NCBI GenBank assembly: GCA_016788885.1
Contig: JAEURX010000005.1
Coordinates: 1-63,542 of the forward strand
DNA length: 63,542 nt
From: Nitrospira sp.
GTDB taxonomy: Bacteria > Nitrospirota > Nitrospiria > Nitrospirales > Nitrospiraceae
Direction of reading: 5' to 3'
Shown here: positions 52,464 to 60,789 of the stretch, piece by piece
Position numbering within the stretch: position 1 is the first letter of the stretch
How the letters are laid out: each line of letters opens with the position of its first letter
Program-made: the position numbers and the translations under genes
Notes under the pieces: model-generated
Database searches by the model: none
Seen by the model: the letters and a program-made list of their open reading frames with translations, nothing else
What the model was told of the DNA's origin: nothing

Positions 52464-53222
52464 CTAGCCTGTGACGAGCAGCAGATCCTTCGCCATTCGA
52501 ACTCGCCCGGAGAAGTAGCTCGCGGCCTGTGCACGGACATCGTACTGCTCGGCAATTGGATAAAAATGCGACAACACCAGTCGGTCGATGCCGGCTTCCT
52601 GGGCCACTCGTCCGCATTCCCCGGCGTGGAGATGTCCGGCACCCGGTTCGTTTTCGGGAAATGAGCAGTCCAGAATAGCGATATCGGCATCGCGACAGAG
52701 CTTCACCAGGCTGTCACAGTAGAGCGAGTCGCCGGAATAGGCCACGACGTGATCCTGGTACTCAATCCGGTAGCCGACACAATGAAGCCGCGGTGCGTGC
52801 TTGACCGTGGCTGGCCTGATACGAGTGTCGCCGAGCCGAAAACTCCGGTCGGAGACTTCTCGAATCGTCACGCGGAACGGCGGGCGATCGAAGCTGGGGA
52901 ATGTCGTCATCATCGCCCGCATCAGGGTTGCGGTTCCCCGGGGCCCGATGAGGGTCAGCGGTGGTCGCTGTCCGCCCTGATATTTGCAGTAGATGACGGC
53001 ATCGAAAAAGAAGGGAATGAAGTCGGCAAAATGGTCCGCGTGGAAATGAGAAAAGAGAATGTGGGTGATCCGGTGGCGATCGACGCCGCTCTTGATCAGA
53101 TTGGTCAGTGTGCGTGGTCCGAAGTCCAGGAGAAAGGTGTGATCGGTTTGCACGAGGTATCCGGCTGCGGCGCGGGTGGGGTGGACGTTGGTGCCGGAGC
53201 CCAAGACCGTGACGCGGATCAT
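52464..53222 (-). CDS. MBL-fold metallohydrolase, RNase Z-like
   Basis: 252 residues from ATG 53222. The metal motif ILFSHFHADHFADFIPFFFD and later AYSGDSLYCDSLV and VLSHFYPIA supply the His and Asp ligands of a metallo-beta-lactamase hydrolase; the layout (MIRVTVLGSGTNVHPTRAAA) matches RNase Z-like phosphodiesterases. The start overlaps the MarR stop by 4 bases (ATGA), so the two are coupled. The exosite arm of tRNase Z is not evident, so a tRNA role is not claimed. Confidence 0.9.
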   Translation of the reverse strand: MIRVTVLGSGTNVHPTRAAAGYLVQTDHTFLLDFGPRTLTNLIKSGVDRHRITHILFSHFHADHFADFIPFFFDAVIYCKYQGGQRPPLTLIGPRGTATLMRAMMTTFPSFDRPPFRVTIREVSDRSFRLGDTRIRPATVKHAPRLHCVGYRIEYQDHVVAYSGDSLYCDSLVKLCRDADIAILDCSFPENEPGAGHLHAGECGRVAQEAGIDRLVLSHFYPIAEQYDVRAQAASYFSGRVRMAKDLLLVTG

Positions 53223-53677
53223 GTGCCGGGCGTCCCGTGCAGGCTCCGCTGCAGCCGAAGGAGGAGCGTGCGCAACTGATCGGCTTCGGCGGATGTCAGG
53301 GCACGCTGAAAGAAGGGACGAAGGAACGCGATGTGTGAGGCGAAGGTTTTCTGAAAGAGCCGGTCCCCCTTGGCGGTGAGACATATCCTGGTGCTGCGGC
53401 GATCGTCGGCCACCGGCGTGCGTCGAATCAATCCCTTGGCCTCCAGGCGGTCGAGCACGCCGGTCAGCGTTCCTTTCGTGACGAGGGTGGCAGTAGAGAG
53501 TTCTGCACAGGTCAGGCCCTTGGTGTCCCCCAGCGTGGCGATGACATCGAATTGCGAAGGGGTGAGCCGGAGCGCGCGCACATGGCGGTTATCCAGTCGT
53601 GAAAACGCGAGATACGTCTCCACCAGCGGACGGAGCACTTTGAGATGTGGATCATCTTTTAAATCGGGGAGGTCCAT
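53219..53677 (-). CDS. MarR-family transcriptional regulator
   Basis: 152 residues. Winged helix-turn-helix: LRLTPSQFDVIATLGDTKGL, TCAELSTATLVTKGTLTGVL, DRLEAKGLIRRTPVADDRRS (the DxRxxR wing is DDRRSTR) and TSAEADQLRTLLLRLQRSL. MarR proteins repress neighbouring genes until a small ligand binds. It likely controls itself and the coupled MBL hydrolase, and possibly the divergent HEAT-repeat gene 88 bases away. No inverted repeat operator was spotted in the gap. Confidence 0.9.
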   Translation of the reverse strand: MDLPDLKDDPHLKVLRPLVETYLAFSRLDNRHVRALRLTPSQFDVIATLGDTKGLTCAELSTATLVTKGTLTGVLDRLEAKGLIRRTPVADDRRSTRICLTAKGDRLFQKTFASHIAFLRPFFQRALTSAEADQLRTLLLRLQRSLHGTPGT

Positions 53678-53765
53678 CGCGGGCGAAGCCTAGTCATCCG
53701 GGAGGGGCACTGTCAAGAGTCGTCGGCCTGCGCCGCGTTGACGCCACTGGGACCAGCCCCCTATC

Positions 53766-54410
53766 ATGTCGCCTGCCATGGCTCGTCACACACAATCCGG
53801 TCAGGCCAATGTGACCACCATCTTCATCCTGCTGGGCATGGTGGTGTCCGGCGTCTGGATCTGGAAACGTCTATCCCCGGACGCGCAAGACCTCATTCTC
53901 GATCAGGCCCTGCCGCTGGCGGCCGCGATGACGATTGTGTGTGTCGTCGTTTGGGTGCTGGTCGGCAAGCTTCGCGGGCGGCGTCAGCAGAAGCGCGATC
54001 GCACAAGGCTGATCACCTTGTTCGAGAAACAGACCGTGGCAGAGAAGCGCCTCAAGGTGGCGTTCGCCCTGATCGAAGTCAACGAGTATCGCCGCGAAGG
54101 GCTTGAGGAGATTGCGCCGCAACTGCAGGAGGTCTTTCTCACCACGCTCACGCGTGCCCTGGGCGATAAGCAGCATCACGTGCGTGGCATGGCGGCCAGT
54201 CACGTGGGCGTGATCGGAGATGACACGGTCGTGCCGTATCTGTTGGCGGCATTGGAAGACGATCATGCCTACGTGCGGTCCAGCGCCGCCTTGGGGCTCG
54301 GGCGGTTACGCGCCGCTGCTGCCAAAGAGAAGTTGGCGTATGTCAGCAAGGAAGATTGGGATCAAACGGTGCGGAGCCGCGCGCGTGAGGCGCTGGAGCG
54401 CATTCGCTGA
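53766..54410 (+). CDS. Membrane-anchored HEAT-repeat protein
   Basis: 214 residues. Two membrane helices (TTIFILLGMVVSGVWIW and LPLAAAMTIVCVVVWVLVG) then a basic linker and HEAT-like repeats: HHVRGMAASHVGVIGDDTVV, PYLLAALEDDHAYVRSSAAL and GLGRLRAAAAKEKL, the pattern of PBS-lyase/HEAT proteins. The soluble part should lie in the cytoplasm as a protein-binding surface. Divergent from MarR. ATG 53778 is an alternative start. No function known. Confidence 0.72.
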   Translation: MSPAMARHTQSGQANVTTIFILLGMVVSGVWIWKRLSPDAQDLILDQALPLAAAMTIVCVVVWVLVGKLRGRRQQKRDRTRLITLFEKQTVAEKRLKVAFALIEVNEYRREGLEEIAPQLQEVFLTTLTRALGDKQHHVRGMAASHVGVIGDDTVVPYLLAALEDDHAYVRSSAALGLGRLRAAAAKEKLAYVSKEDWDQTVRSRAREALERIR

Positions 54411-54447
54411 AGGATAGTAATTGGCTCGCGTGTCGGAAGGCGATGGA

Positions 54448-55281
54448 TTAGGCCGCCCACTCGAGCAGCAGGATTTCGGGCGTGCAATTCATCCGCATCG
54501 GGATGACCGACCAGCCAAGTCCACGATTCACGTACAGGCGATGGCCATGTTTCTCGTACATGCCACTGGTGCGCCCATGGCAACCTGGCGGCAACCAGAA
54601 CGTGGGGACGTACGGAATCCGCCATTGTCCGGCGTGGCTGTGTCCGCACAGAGTGAGGTCGGCCTGGTGTTGCGGGGTGAGCTGATCGAGAATATTCGGC
54701 GCGTGCGCGAGGACCAGGGTGAACCGTCCTGGTCGCTGTGACGGAATGCAGCGGAGATCTGCCCGGTGGAGTGACGGGTCATCGAGCCCGACGATGGCCA
54801 GTTCGCCGACTTCCATCGGGAGAAACGTGACTTGGTTGAGCAGCAACGTCACCTTGCGGCGATCAAAGTGTTCGGCGAACTCATCCAAGCGAATGCCGCT
54901 GTAGTGATCATGGTTGCCGAGGGTGACGAAGACCGGCGCCAGTCTCCGCAGTTCGGTCAAAAAACGAAGCAGATGCGGCAAACCGCCGCGGACGTTGACG
55001 AGATCGCCGGTAATGAAGATCCAATCGGGCTTCAGCTCGGCCACGGTGCGGACCAGGGCGCGATGCCGGGGGCGGTAGCGGTCCAGGTGCAAGTCGCTCA
55101 AATGGACGGCGCGTCGACCGGCTAGTGGGGGATGGATCAGAGCGAGCCGGGTGACCTCCGGTGTCGAGAGACCGATCTCCAGACCGGGCATGAGATTGAA
55201 GAGATGGTGGCAGGGGCGGCTCAGCCAGTGGCCGATCCAGACGCGTGCCAGCTCCTGCCATCGCATCAGAGACGAGATCAT
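54448..55281 (-). CDS. Metallophosphoesterase, YkuE-like
   Basis: 277 residues. Calcineurin-like motifs in order: VHLSDLHLDRYRPRH, IFITGDLVNVRGG, VTLGNHDHYSG, LVLAHAPNILDQL and LCGHSHAGQWRIPYVP; this is the full metal-ligand set. The layout matches YkuE/LpxH-like and UDP-2,3-diacylglucosamine hydrolase relatives; the CGHSHAGQ tail is typical of the YkuE/TMEM62-like group. An N-terminal helix may touch the membrane. Coupled to the downstream-coded hypothetical (ATGA overlap at 55278-55281). Confidence 0.88.
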   Translation of the reverse strand: MISSLMRWQELARVWIGHWLSRPCHHLFNLMPGLEIGLSTPEVTRLALIHPPLAGRRAVHLSDLHLDRYRPRHRALVRTVAELKPDWIFITGDLVNVRGGLPHLLRFLTELRRLAPVFVTLGNHDHYSGIRLDEFAEHFDRRKVTLLLNQVTFLPMEVGELAIVGLDDPSLHRADLRCIPSQRPGRFTLVLAHAPNILDQLTPQHQADLTLCGHSHAGQWRIPYVPTFWLPPGCHGRTSGMYEKHGHRLYVNRGLGWSVIPMRMNCTPEILLLEWAA

Positions 55282-55952
55282 TCCATCACTCGGTTCAGGT
55301 GTGCTTTGTCTGCGGTGGTGACACGATACCCTTGGTCGTACAGTTTGCCCATGCCGGTCATGAGCGCTTCCATTCCTCGGGTTTCGTGCAGGGAATCGAA
55401 TTGGGATGTGAGCGATCGCAGATGGACATCCGGTCCCAGCGATGGTTCGGCGGCCAGATTGAGGGCCGCAAGGATGTCGTGCAACTCTCGTGCGCTATAG
55501 CTAGAATTGTCGTCCCCGTCCCCGACGAGGGCAAATTCGTAAAACGTCAGCGTGAGTGAGAGAAACGCCTGGGTACGTTGGAAATCGGTGCGGACGGCAT
55601 CGATGCCCCCGGGATATTTGGTGCGGCAGCCGGCGGCATCGTCCCCTTGTGATTCGGCGATGGCCTGAGGCCAACGTCCATTCCAGGCAATGTGCTGCAC
55701 GGCGGGCGGGGCCGGTTTGTGCCGCAGCTGGTGGTAGAACCAGGTCATGCATTGGCTGGCCACGGCGAAGGCCTGTTTGTCGGTATCCGCCTGGCGTTTG
55801 ATATGCTGCGTCAGTTGGGCGAAGACGTCGATGCCGTTCATTCTGGTTGCGGCCTGGGCGGAAGGTGCCAGGGCCGCCGCGATCGCGCAGCAGAGGAGCG
55901 AGGCGGCTGCGTACCGCTGGAACAACCTCCTGCAGCAGGATGTGATAGACAT
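55278..55952 (-). CDS. Hypothetical secreted protein, 224 aa
   Basis: From ATG 55952 (alternatives at 55979 and 56018). A signal peptide (AAASLLCCAIAAALAPSAQA) and a mature domain with CMTWFYHQLRHKPAPPAVQH, YPGGIDAVRTDFQRTQAFLS, TFYEFALVGDGDDNSSYSAR and ELHDILAALNLA. The VGDGDDNSSYS loop has an Asp-rich, EF-hand-like look (DGDDNSSYSARE) that could bind calcium. No family recognised. Its stop overlaps the metallophosphoesterase start, so the two are one unit. Confidence 0.66.
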   Translation of the reverse strand: MSITSCCRRLFQRYAAASLLCCAIAAALAPSAQAATRMNGIDVFAQLTQHIKRQADTDKQAFAVASQCMTWFYHQLRHKPAPPAVQHIAWNGRWPQAIAESQGDDAAGCRTKYPGGIDAVRTDFQRTQAFLSLTLTFYEFALVGDGDDNSSYSARELHDILAALNLAAEPSLGPDVHLRSLTSQFDSLHETRGMEALMTGMGKLYDQGYRVTTADKAHLNRVME

Positions 55953-56059
55953 GCCGGAAATCGGCGTCGAAGCGAACATGCGGTGAGTATAACACGGGTG
56001 GTCCTGTCGCCCACTCAAATGCCGTCAATTGTGCATAGTGTGTAACGAGAAGGAATTTC

Positions 56060-57112
56060 ATGCCGACCCCGTCATGGCTCGATCATTCCCTGCCCTATCT
56101 CACCGCGTCGGTTCCCGCCTTGGGTGGTCGGATTCGCAGCAGTCCCGAGGACTTTTGCGTCGAAGAGCGGCCGCTTTATCTGCCATGCGGGCAGGGTGAG
56201 CATCTGTACATCCGCATCAAGAAACGGGGACTCTCCACGCCAGATTTATTGTCTCGCCTATCCTCGCAACTTCACGTCAAGGCCAAATCCATCGGTGTCG
56301 CCGGATTGAAAGATGCGCAGGCGGTGACGACACAGATGTTGTCGGTGCAGGGGGTGACGGCCGAGACTGTGGCGGCCGTCCCGACTGACGATCGGTTGCT
56401 CAGCGTGGAGATTCTAGGGAGGCATCGCAATCGTCTCCGTAAGGGGCACCATGCGGGCAATCACTTCCGGTTAGTGGTGAGGGATGTGCGCGAGGGGAGC
56501 GACGCGTTGCTGCAACAGTTGTTCGATGAACTGGTTCAGCGTGGAGTCCCAAACTACTTTGGCCCTCAGCGCCAAGGGCGCTCGGGCACGAACTTTCAGT
56601 TGGGCGCCGAACTGCTCCAGGATCCGGCACGGCGCAACAAGATGCCGCGAGACAAGCGCATCTGGTTTATGAATGCCTATCAGTCGCACGTGTTCAATCA
56701 GATCGTCGCCAAGCGGATCGAGAGCATCGACCAGGTGTGGCTGGGTGATTGGGCGATGAAAACCGACAATGGTGCCTGCTTTCCGGTGGAACAGCCGGAG
56801 GTCGAACAGCCACGCGCCGATCGCTTCGAAATCAGTCCGACGGGGCCGCTCTTTGGCTCCCGCGCGCCGTGGGCAGCCGGGGTTCCCGGCGACATTGAGC
56901 GGGCCGTGATCGCTGATATGGGAACCACCCCTGAGCTGCTGTCGCAAGCCGGGGCCGAGTGCGGATTCCGTGGCGAGCGGCGGGCCTTGCGCGTGCGCCT
57001 CAACGATTTGGAATGGTCGTTGGACGGTTCCGTGCTGACCCTCTCGTTCTGGCTGCCCCCGGGGTCCTACGCCACCAGCGTCTTGCGAGAGGTAGTCAAG
57101 CAAGAAAGTTGA
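56060..57112 (+). CDS. truD: tRNA pseudouridine(13) synthase TruD
   Basis: 350 residues. Converts U13 of tRNA(Glu) to pseudouridine. The catalytic Asp lies in SIGVAGLKDAQAVTTQMLSV; SSPEDFCVEERPLY near the start, RKGHHAGNHFRLVVRDVREG, GVPNYFGPQRQGRSGTN and WFMNAYQSHVFNQIVAKRIE are standard TruD regions. Length is normal. GAAGGAA precedes the ATG. Followed by the ornithine cyclodeaminase-type gene after about 100 bases. Confidence 0.95.
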   Translation: MPTPSWLDHSLPYLTASVPALGGRIRSSPEDFCVEERPLYLPCGQGEHLYIRIKKRGLSTPDLLSRLSSQLHVKAKSIGVAGLKDAQAVTTQMLSVQGVTAETVAAVPTDDRLLSVEILGRHRNRLRKGHHAGNHFRLVVRDVREGSDALLQQLFDELVQRGVPNYFGPQRQGRSGTNFQLGAELLQDPARRNKMPRDKRIWFMNAYQSHVFNQIVAKRIESIDQVWLGDWAMKTDNGACFPVEQPEVEQPRADRFEISPTGPLFGSRAPWAAGVPGDIERAVIADMGTTPELLSQAGAECGFRGERRALRVRLNDLEWSLDGSVLTLSFWLPPGSYATSVLREVVKQES

Positions 57113-57214
57113 GATCCTGCGTCATTCCTTCCTGCAGATGGTAAAATCGACTGTGTGAGGACCTGAATCCCTCGTGTGTCCTTCCCGGGGCGCTGCGACT
57201 CAGAGAGGTCGACC

Positions 57215-58459
57215 ATGACCCCATCCGAAGAAACCGTCTTCCTGCAGGGCCACATCATCGACTCCCTGATCCTGGCCAAGGTCCTGGATACGATTGTGAT
57301 GATGGGGGGCACGTTCGATCTTCAGGACGTCAAGATCGGCGCGACTAGGGAGGCGCCGTCGCAGGCCCGCATCGTCATACGCGCCCCTTCCGGCCGTAGC
57401 CTCTCGGAAATCCTACGGGCTATCCAGCCCCACGGGGCTGCATTGGAACGTGAAGCAGATTGCCGGTTCGAATCCGCCCCCGCCGCAGGCATTCTTCCGG
57501 ACGAGTTTTATGCCACGACCCATATGCCCACGCAGATTCGCCTGGACGGCGAATGGGTGGAGGTGGAGGGCATGGAGATGGATGTCGCGATTTGTGTCGA
57601 TCCGGCGAAATCTCGAGCCTGGACCGTCCCCATGGGAGCCGTGAAGCCGGGCGACTTGATTGTTACCGGGAGAGACGGCATCAGGGTGACGCCGCTTGCT
57701 CGTCCCGCCGTGCGCGATGTGTTTGGCTTCATGGAATCCGTGGTGTCGTCGGAGCGTCCGCATCAGCCCGTTATTGCGGATATTGCGCAACGCATGCAGA
57801 CACTGCGCGAACGACACCGCCAGGGACATCCGGGGGCGAAGGTGCTCTGTGCCGGAGGGCCGGCGATCGTCCATGCCGGAGGCCGTGACGCGCTGACGTG
57901 GTTGATCGACGCCGAGTACATTCATGTGTTGTTCTGTGGCAATGCGCTGGCCGCGCACGATATGGAAGCGACGCTGTACGGGACGTCGCTCGGGTACGGA
58001 CTGACAGCGGGGCGGTCGGTGCCGCACGGGCACGAGCATCATCTCCGAACGATCAATCGTATTCGTGCCATCGGCGGGATCGAACAGGCCGTGCGTTCCG
58101 GTGTGGTGACGGAAGGCATCATGGCCGCCTGTGTGCGGCGCAACGTCAAACTGGTGTTGGCCGGAACGATTCGCGATGACGGGCCGCTGCCTGGCGTGCT
58201 GACGGACTCCATGCAAGCCCAGCAAGCCATGCGTGAGGAAGTTCAGGGCGTCGGGCTCGCGTTGCTCGTGGCCTCCACGCTGCATGCCATTGCGACCGGC
58301 AATCTGCTGCCGGCCACGGTCCCGACGGTCTGTGTCGATGTGAATCCATCGGTGCCGACGAAACTCGCCGACCGAGGTAGTTTTCAGGCCGTCGGCCTCG
58401 TCATGGACGCCGCGTCCTTTCTGAAGGAACTGGCCCGCACTCTGGGGTGGCGCCCATGA
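57215..58459 (+). CDS. TIGR00300/LOR-SDH-type protein, putative ornithine cyclodeaminase
   Basis: 414 residues from ATG 57215, GAGAGG 6 bases upstream. The N-terminal part (HIIDSLILAKVLDTIVMMGG; GATREAPSQARIVIRAP) and the C-terminal NAD-binding-like part (AGGPAIVHAGGRDALTWLID; GYGLTAGRSVPHGHEHHLRT; GNLLPATVPTVCVDVNPS) match the LOR/SDH or TIGR00300 family. The archaeal member converts ornithine to proline with NAD+; the same domain forms the C-terminal part of cyanobacterial ArgZ/AgrE. The family assignment is firm; the activity is inferred. The stop overlaps the next gene's ATG by 4 bases. Confidence 0.85.
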   Translation: MTPSEETVFLQGHIIDSLILAKVLDTIVMMGGTFDLQDVKIGATREAPSQARIVIRAPSGRSLSEILRAIQPHGAALEREADCRFESAPAAGILPDEFYATTHMPTQIRLDGEWVEVEGMEMDVAICVDPAKSRAWTVPMGAVKPGDLIVTGRDGIRVTPLARPAVRDVFGFMESVVSSERPHQPVIADIAQRMQTLRERHRQGHPGAKVLCAGGPAIVHAGGRDALTWLIDAEYIHVLFCGNALAAHDMEATLYGTSLGYGLTAGRSVPHGHEHHLRTINRIRAIGGIEQAVRSGVVTEGIMAACVRRNVKLVLAGTIRDDGPLPGVLTDSMQAQQAMREEVQGVGLALLVASTLHAIATGNLLPATVPTVCVDVNPSVPTKLADRGSFQAVGLVMDAASFLKELARTLGWRP

Positions 58460-59256
58460 GTCGGCTTCTGGTGTGTTCCCCGGAGTATTTCCAGATCGAC
58501 TACGAGATCAATCCTTGGATGCGGCGGACGAACGCGGTAGTGCCCTCACGCGCAGTCAGTCAATGGCAGGCATTGATGCACGTGCTCGAGCGGGATGTCG
58601 GCGCGGGGATTGAACGCATGCCGCCGGTTGAGGGACTGCCGGACTTGGTGTTTACGGCGAATGCCGGCGTGGTGGTCGGTCGCCGCGCCTTAGTGAGTCG
58701 GTTCCGTTTTCCGGAGCGGCAACGAGAGGAGATGTATTTCGAACGATGGTTTCGTGCGCAGGGCTTCGATGTTCTGACGTTGGACAAGACCAGTTACTTC
58801 GAAGGGGCGGGCGATCTGTTGGGATTTCCGGATACATGGTTCGGCGGGTATCGCCAGCGAACAGATATCCGTTCCTTTCCCACATTGAGTGAACTGTTCC
58901 GGCGTGAAATTATTCCGCTGGAACTCATCGACGGTCGCTTTTACCATCTCGATACCTGCTTCTGTCCACTCACCGGCGGAGAGCTGCTCTATTTCCCCGC
59001 GGCCTTCGATGCCTACGGGCTGGCCGCCATCATGGAGCGGATTCCGGAGGAGCGCCGGATTCCCGTGCCCGAGGAGGAAGCGATTCGGTTTGCCTGCAAT
59101 GCCGTGAGTGTCGGCAAGCATGTGGTCATCCCCGCCGGCTGTCCCCGTACGATGCAGATCCTTCGCGACCGTGGCTATCGTACGCATGCCGTGGAGTTGG
59201 ACGAATTTATGAAGTCGGGCGGCGCTGCCAAGTGCCTGACGCTCGCCTTGGATTGA
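58456..59256 (+). CDS. Arginine dihydrolase-like protein (ArgZ/AgrE N-domain)
   Basis: 266 residues from ATG 58456. Guanidino-group-modifying fold: DLVFTANAGVVVG (Asn69), FEGAGDLLGFPDTW (Glu116, Asp120), RFYHLDTCFCPLTGGELLYF (His164), and a C-terminal Cys260 in GGAAKCLTLALD. The position of Asn69 and Cys260 fits cyanobacterial ArgZ (Asn71 and Cys264, recalled from published work), an enzyme that converts arginine to ornithine, two ammonia and CO2. The C-terminal LOR/SDH part of ArgZ is here a separate gene upstream. Alternatives such as dimethylarginine hydrolase cannot be fully ruled out. Confidence 0.85.
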   Translation: MSRLLVCSPEYFQIDYEINPWMRRTNAVVPSRAVSQWQALMHVLERDVGAGIERMPPVEGLPDLVFTANAGVVVGRRALVSRFRFPERQREEMYFERWFRAQGFDVLTLDKTSYFEGAGDLLGFPDTWFGGYRQRTDIRSFPTLSELFRREIIPLELIDGRFYHLDTCFCPLTGGELLYFPAAFDAYGLAAIMERIPEERRIPVPEEEAIRFACNAVSVGKHVVIPAGCPRTMQILRDRGYRTHAVELDEFMKSGGAAKCLTLALD

Positions 59257-59257
59257 T

Positions 59258-59620
59258 TCACGATTTCGTGCGAAACAGGAACGACAGGTACAGCCCCGCG
59301 ATCGCCGTCGTGGTGAGCTCGATCGTGAGCAGCATCCGGCTGACAATCGCCTCCGGTCGCGGCGGAGACAGAATGAAGTGAAAGCCGAGGAAGGCTGCCG
59401 GTTGTGACGGGGGTGTTTCCCACGGCGGCATGACGAGAGACACAAGCAAGACGGTGACCATGCCGTAGAGAATCGTGAGATTGAGCTGCTCCTTTTGCGT
59501 AGGGCCGGGCGTCGCCGGTGTCGTGGTTCGCTCCGCATCGGATGTCACCCCTGCTCCGCAGTGCGTGCAGTAGCGGTTGATTTCGGGTAGGGCGCGTCCG
59601 CAGGCTGGGCAAGGTTTCAT
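59258..59620 (-). CDS. Zinc-ribbon membrane protein, 120 aa
   Basis: From ATG 59620 (MKPCPACGRALPEINRYCTH), Cys at 4, 7, 18 and 21, the same spacing as the DUF2628 protein at 14704. Two membrane segments (LTILYGMVTVLLVSLVMP and LLTIELTTTAIAGLYLSFLF) follow a short linker. Family unknown. Its stop abuts the arginine dihydrolase-like gene in a convergent way. Confidence 0.68.
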   Translation of the reverse strand: MKPCPACGRALPEINRYCTHCGAGVTSDAERTTTPATPGPTQKEQLNLTILYGMVTVLLVSLVMPPWETPPSQPAAFLGFHFILSPPRPEAIVSRMLLTIELTTTAIAGLYLSFLFRTKS

Positions 59621-59763
59621 GATGATCGTCCCCACTGGCCTGTGCAGCCTACCTTGTGTGCGGGTGGAATTCCAGTAGGGACGTGCGCATTCCCCGAGAT
59701 CAGTCTGGGTCGTGTGGCGCATTCGTTGACACCCTTCCAGACCCCTTCCTATAATCCGCCACC

Positions 59764-60789
59764 ATGAAACGCTCATCGATGATGCGGGTGACTGTGGTTG
59801 GCGCCGGAGCATGGGGCACGGCACTGGCCAAGCATCTGGCTGAAAAGCAGTTGGCGGTGAGCCTGTGGGCCCATGAGCCGGAGGTGGTGCACAGCATTGC
59901 GCAGCAGCGTGAAAACGCGCTCTATCTTCCCGGTGTGCGGCTTCCCGCCACGTTGACGGCTACCAACGGCTTGTCCGAGGCGCTGACCCAAACTGATTGT
60001 GTGCTGTTTGCCGTGCCTTCGCATGTGGCGCGACCCGTGCTGGGCCGGATCGGACCGTTGTTGCCGGAGTCCGTCCCCTTCGTCAGCGCCACCAAGGGCA
60101 TCGAGGAGATAACGTTCGACCTGATGACGCAGGTGATGCAGGACACGCTGCCGTCCCATCTGCGGGATTCCCTGATGGTCCTGTCGGGGCCGAGCTTCGC
60201 CAGCGAAGTCAGTCAGGGAAAACCAACTGCGCTCTGTTTGGCCGGCCGGGACCACGGCCTGGTGAAAACCATTCAGGCGCTCTTCATAACGCCGAGTTTT
60301 CGGGTCTATGCCGATGATGATCTGATCGGAGTCCAATTGGGCGGGGCGTTGAAGAACGTCATGGCGCTGGCCGCCGGCGTGGTCGACGGGCTTGAACTCG
60401 GACATAACGCCCGTGCCGCCTTGATTACCCGCGGACTGGCGGAAATGATTCGGCTTGGCGTGGCCATGGGCGCGGACCCGCGAACGTTTTACGGACTCTC
60501 CGGGGTCGGGGATCTCATTCTGACCTGTACGGGACCCTTGAGTCGCAACCACTCCGTCGGTGTGCGGCTGGGCAGGGGTGAACGCCTGGAGGGGATTCTC
60601 GCGAGTATGCAAGCGGTCGCCGAGGGGGTGCGAACGGCCAAGGCCGCGTTGGGATTGGCGCAGCGGTGCGGCGTGGACATGCCGATTGTGCAGGAGGTGA
60701 ATGCCGTGCTCTTTGCCGACAAGTCTTGTCGTCGGGCGGTCGGTGACCTGATGGAACGCGAGGCCAAGGGAGAGAAAACACCGTCATGA
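59764..60789 (+). CDS. gpsA: Glycerol-3-phosphate dehydrogenase [NAD(P)+]
   Basis: 341 residues. Reduces dihydroxyacetone phosphate to glycerol 3-phosphate for phospholipids. VTVVGAGAWGTALAKHLAEK, KGIEEITFDLM, VLSGPSFASEVSQGKPTALC, LGGALKNVMALAAGVVDGLE and LGHNARAALITRGLAEMIRL plus GLSGVGDLILTCTGPLSRN are intact. A likely start is at 59764, though ATG 59779 or 59782 would give a shorter leader. The stop and the larB ATG overlap (ATGA). Confidence 0.96.
   Translation: MKRSSMMRVTVVGAGAWGTALAKHLAEKQLAVSLWAHEPEVVHSIAQQRENALYLPGVRLPATLTATNGLSEALTQTDCVLFAVPSHVARPVLGRIGPLLPESVPFVSATKGIEEITFDLMTQVMQDTLPSHLRDSLMVLSGPSFASEVSQGKPTALCLAGRDHGLVKTIQALFITPSFRVYADDDLIGVQLGGALKNVMALAAGVVDGLELGHNARAALITRGLAEMIRLGVAMGADPRTFYGLSGVGDLILTCTGPLSRNHSVGVRLGRGERLEGILASMQAVAEGVRTAKAALGLAQRCGVDMPIVQEVNAVLFADKSCRRAVGDLMEREAKGEKTPS

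Noticed and set aside
58456-59256. Arginine deiminase
   Set aside because: The protein is only 266 aa, about two-thirds of ADI, and the neighbouring LOR/SDH-type gene points to ArgZ-type dihydrolase.
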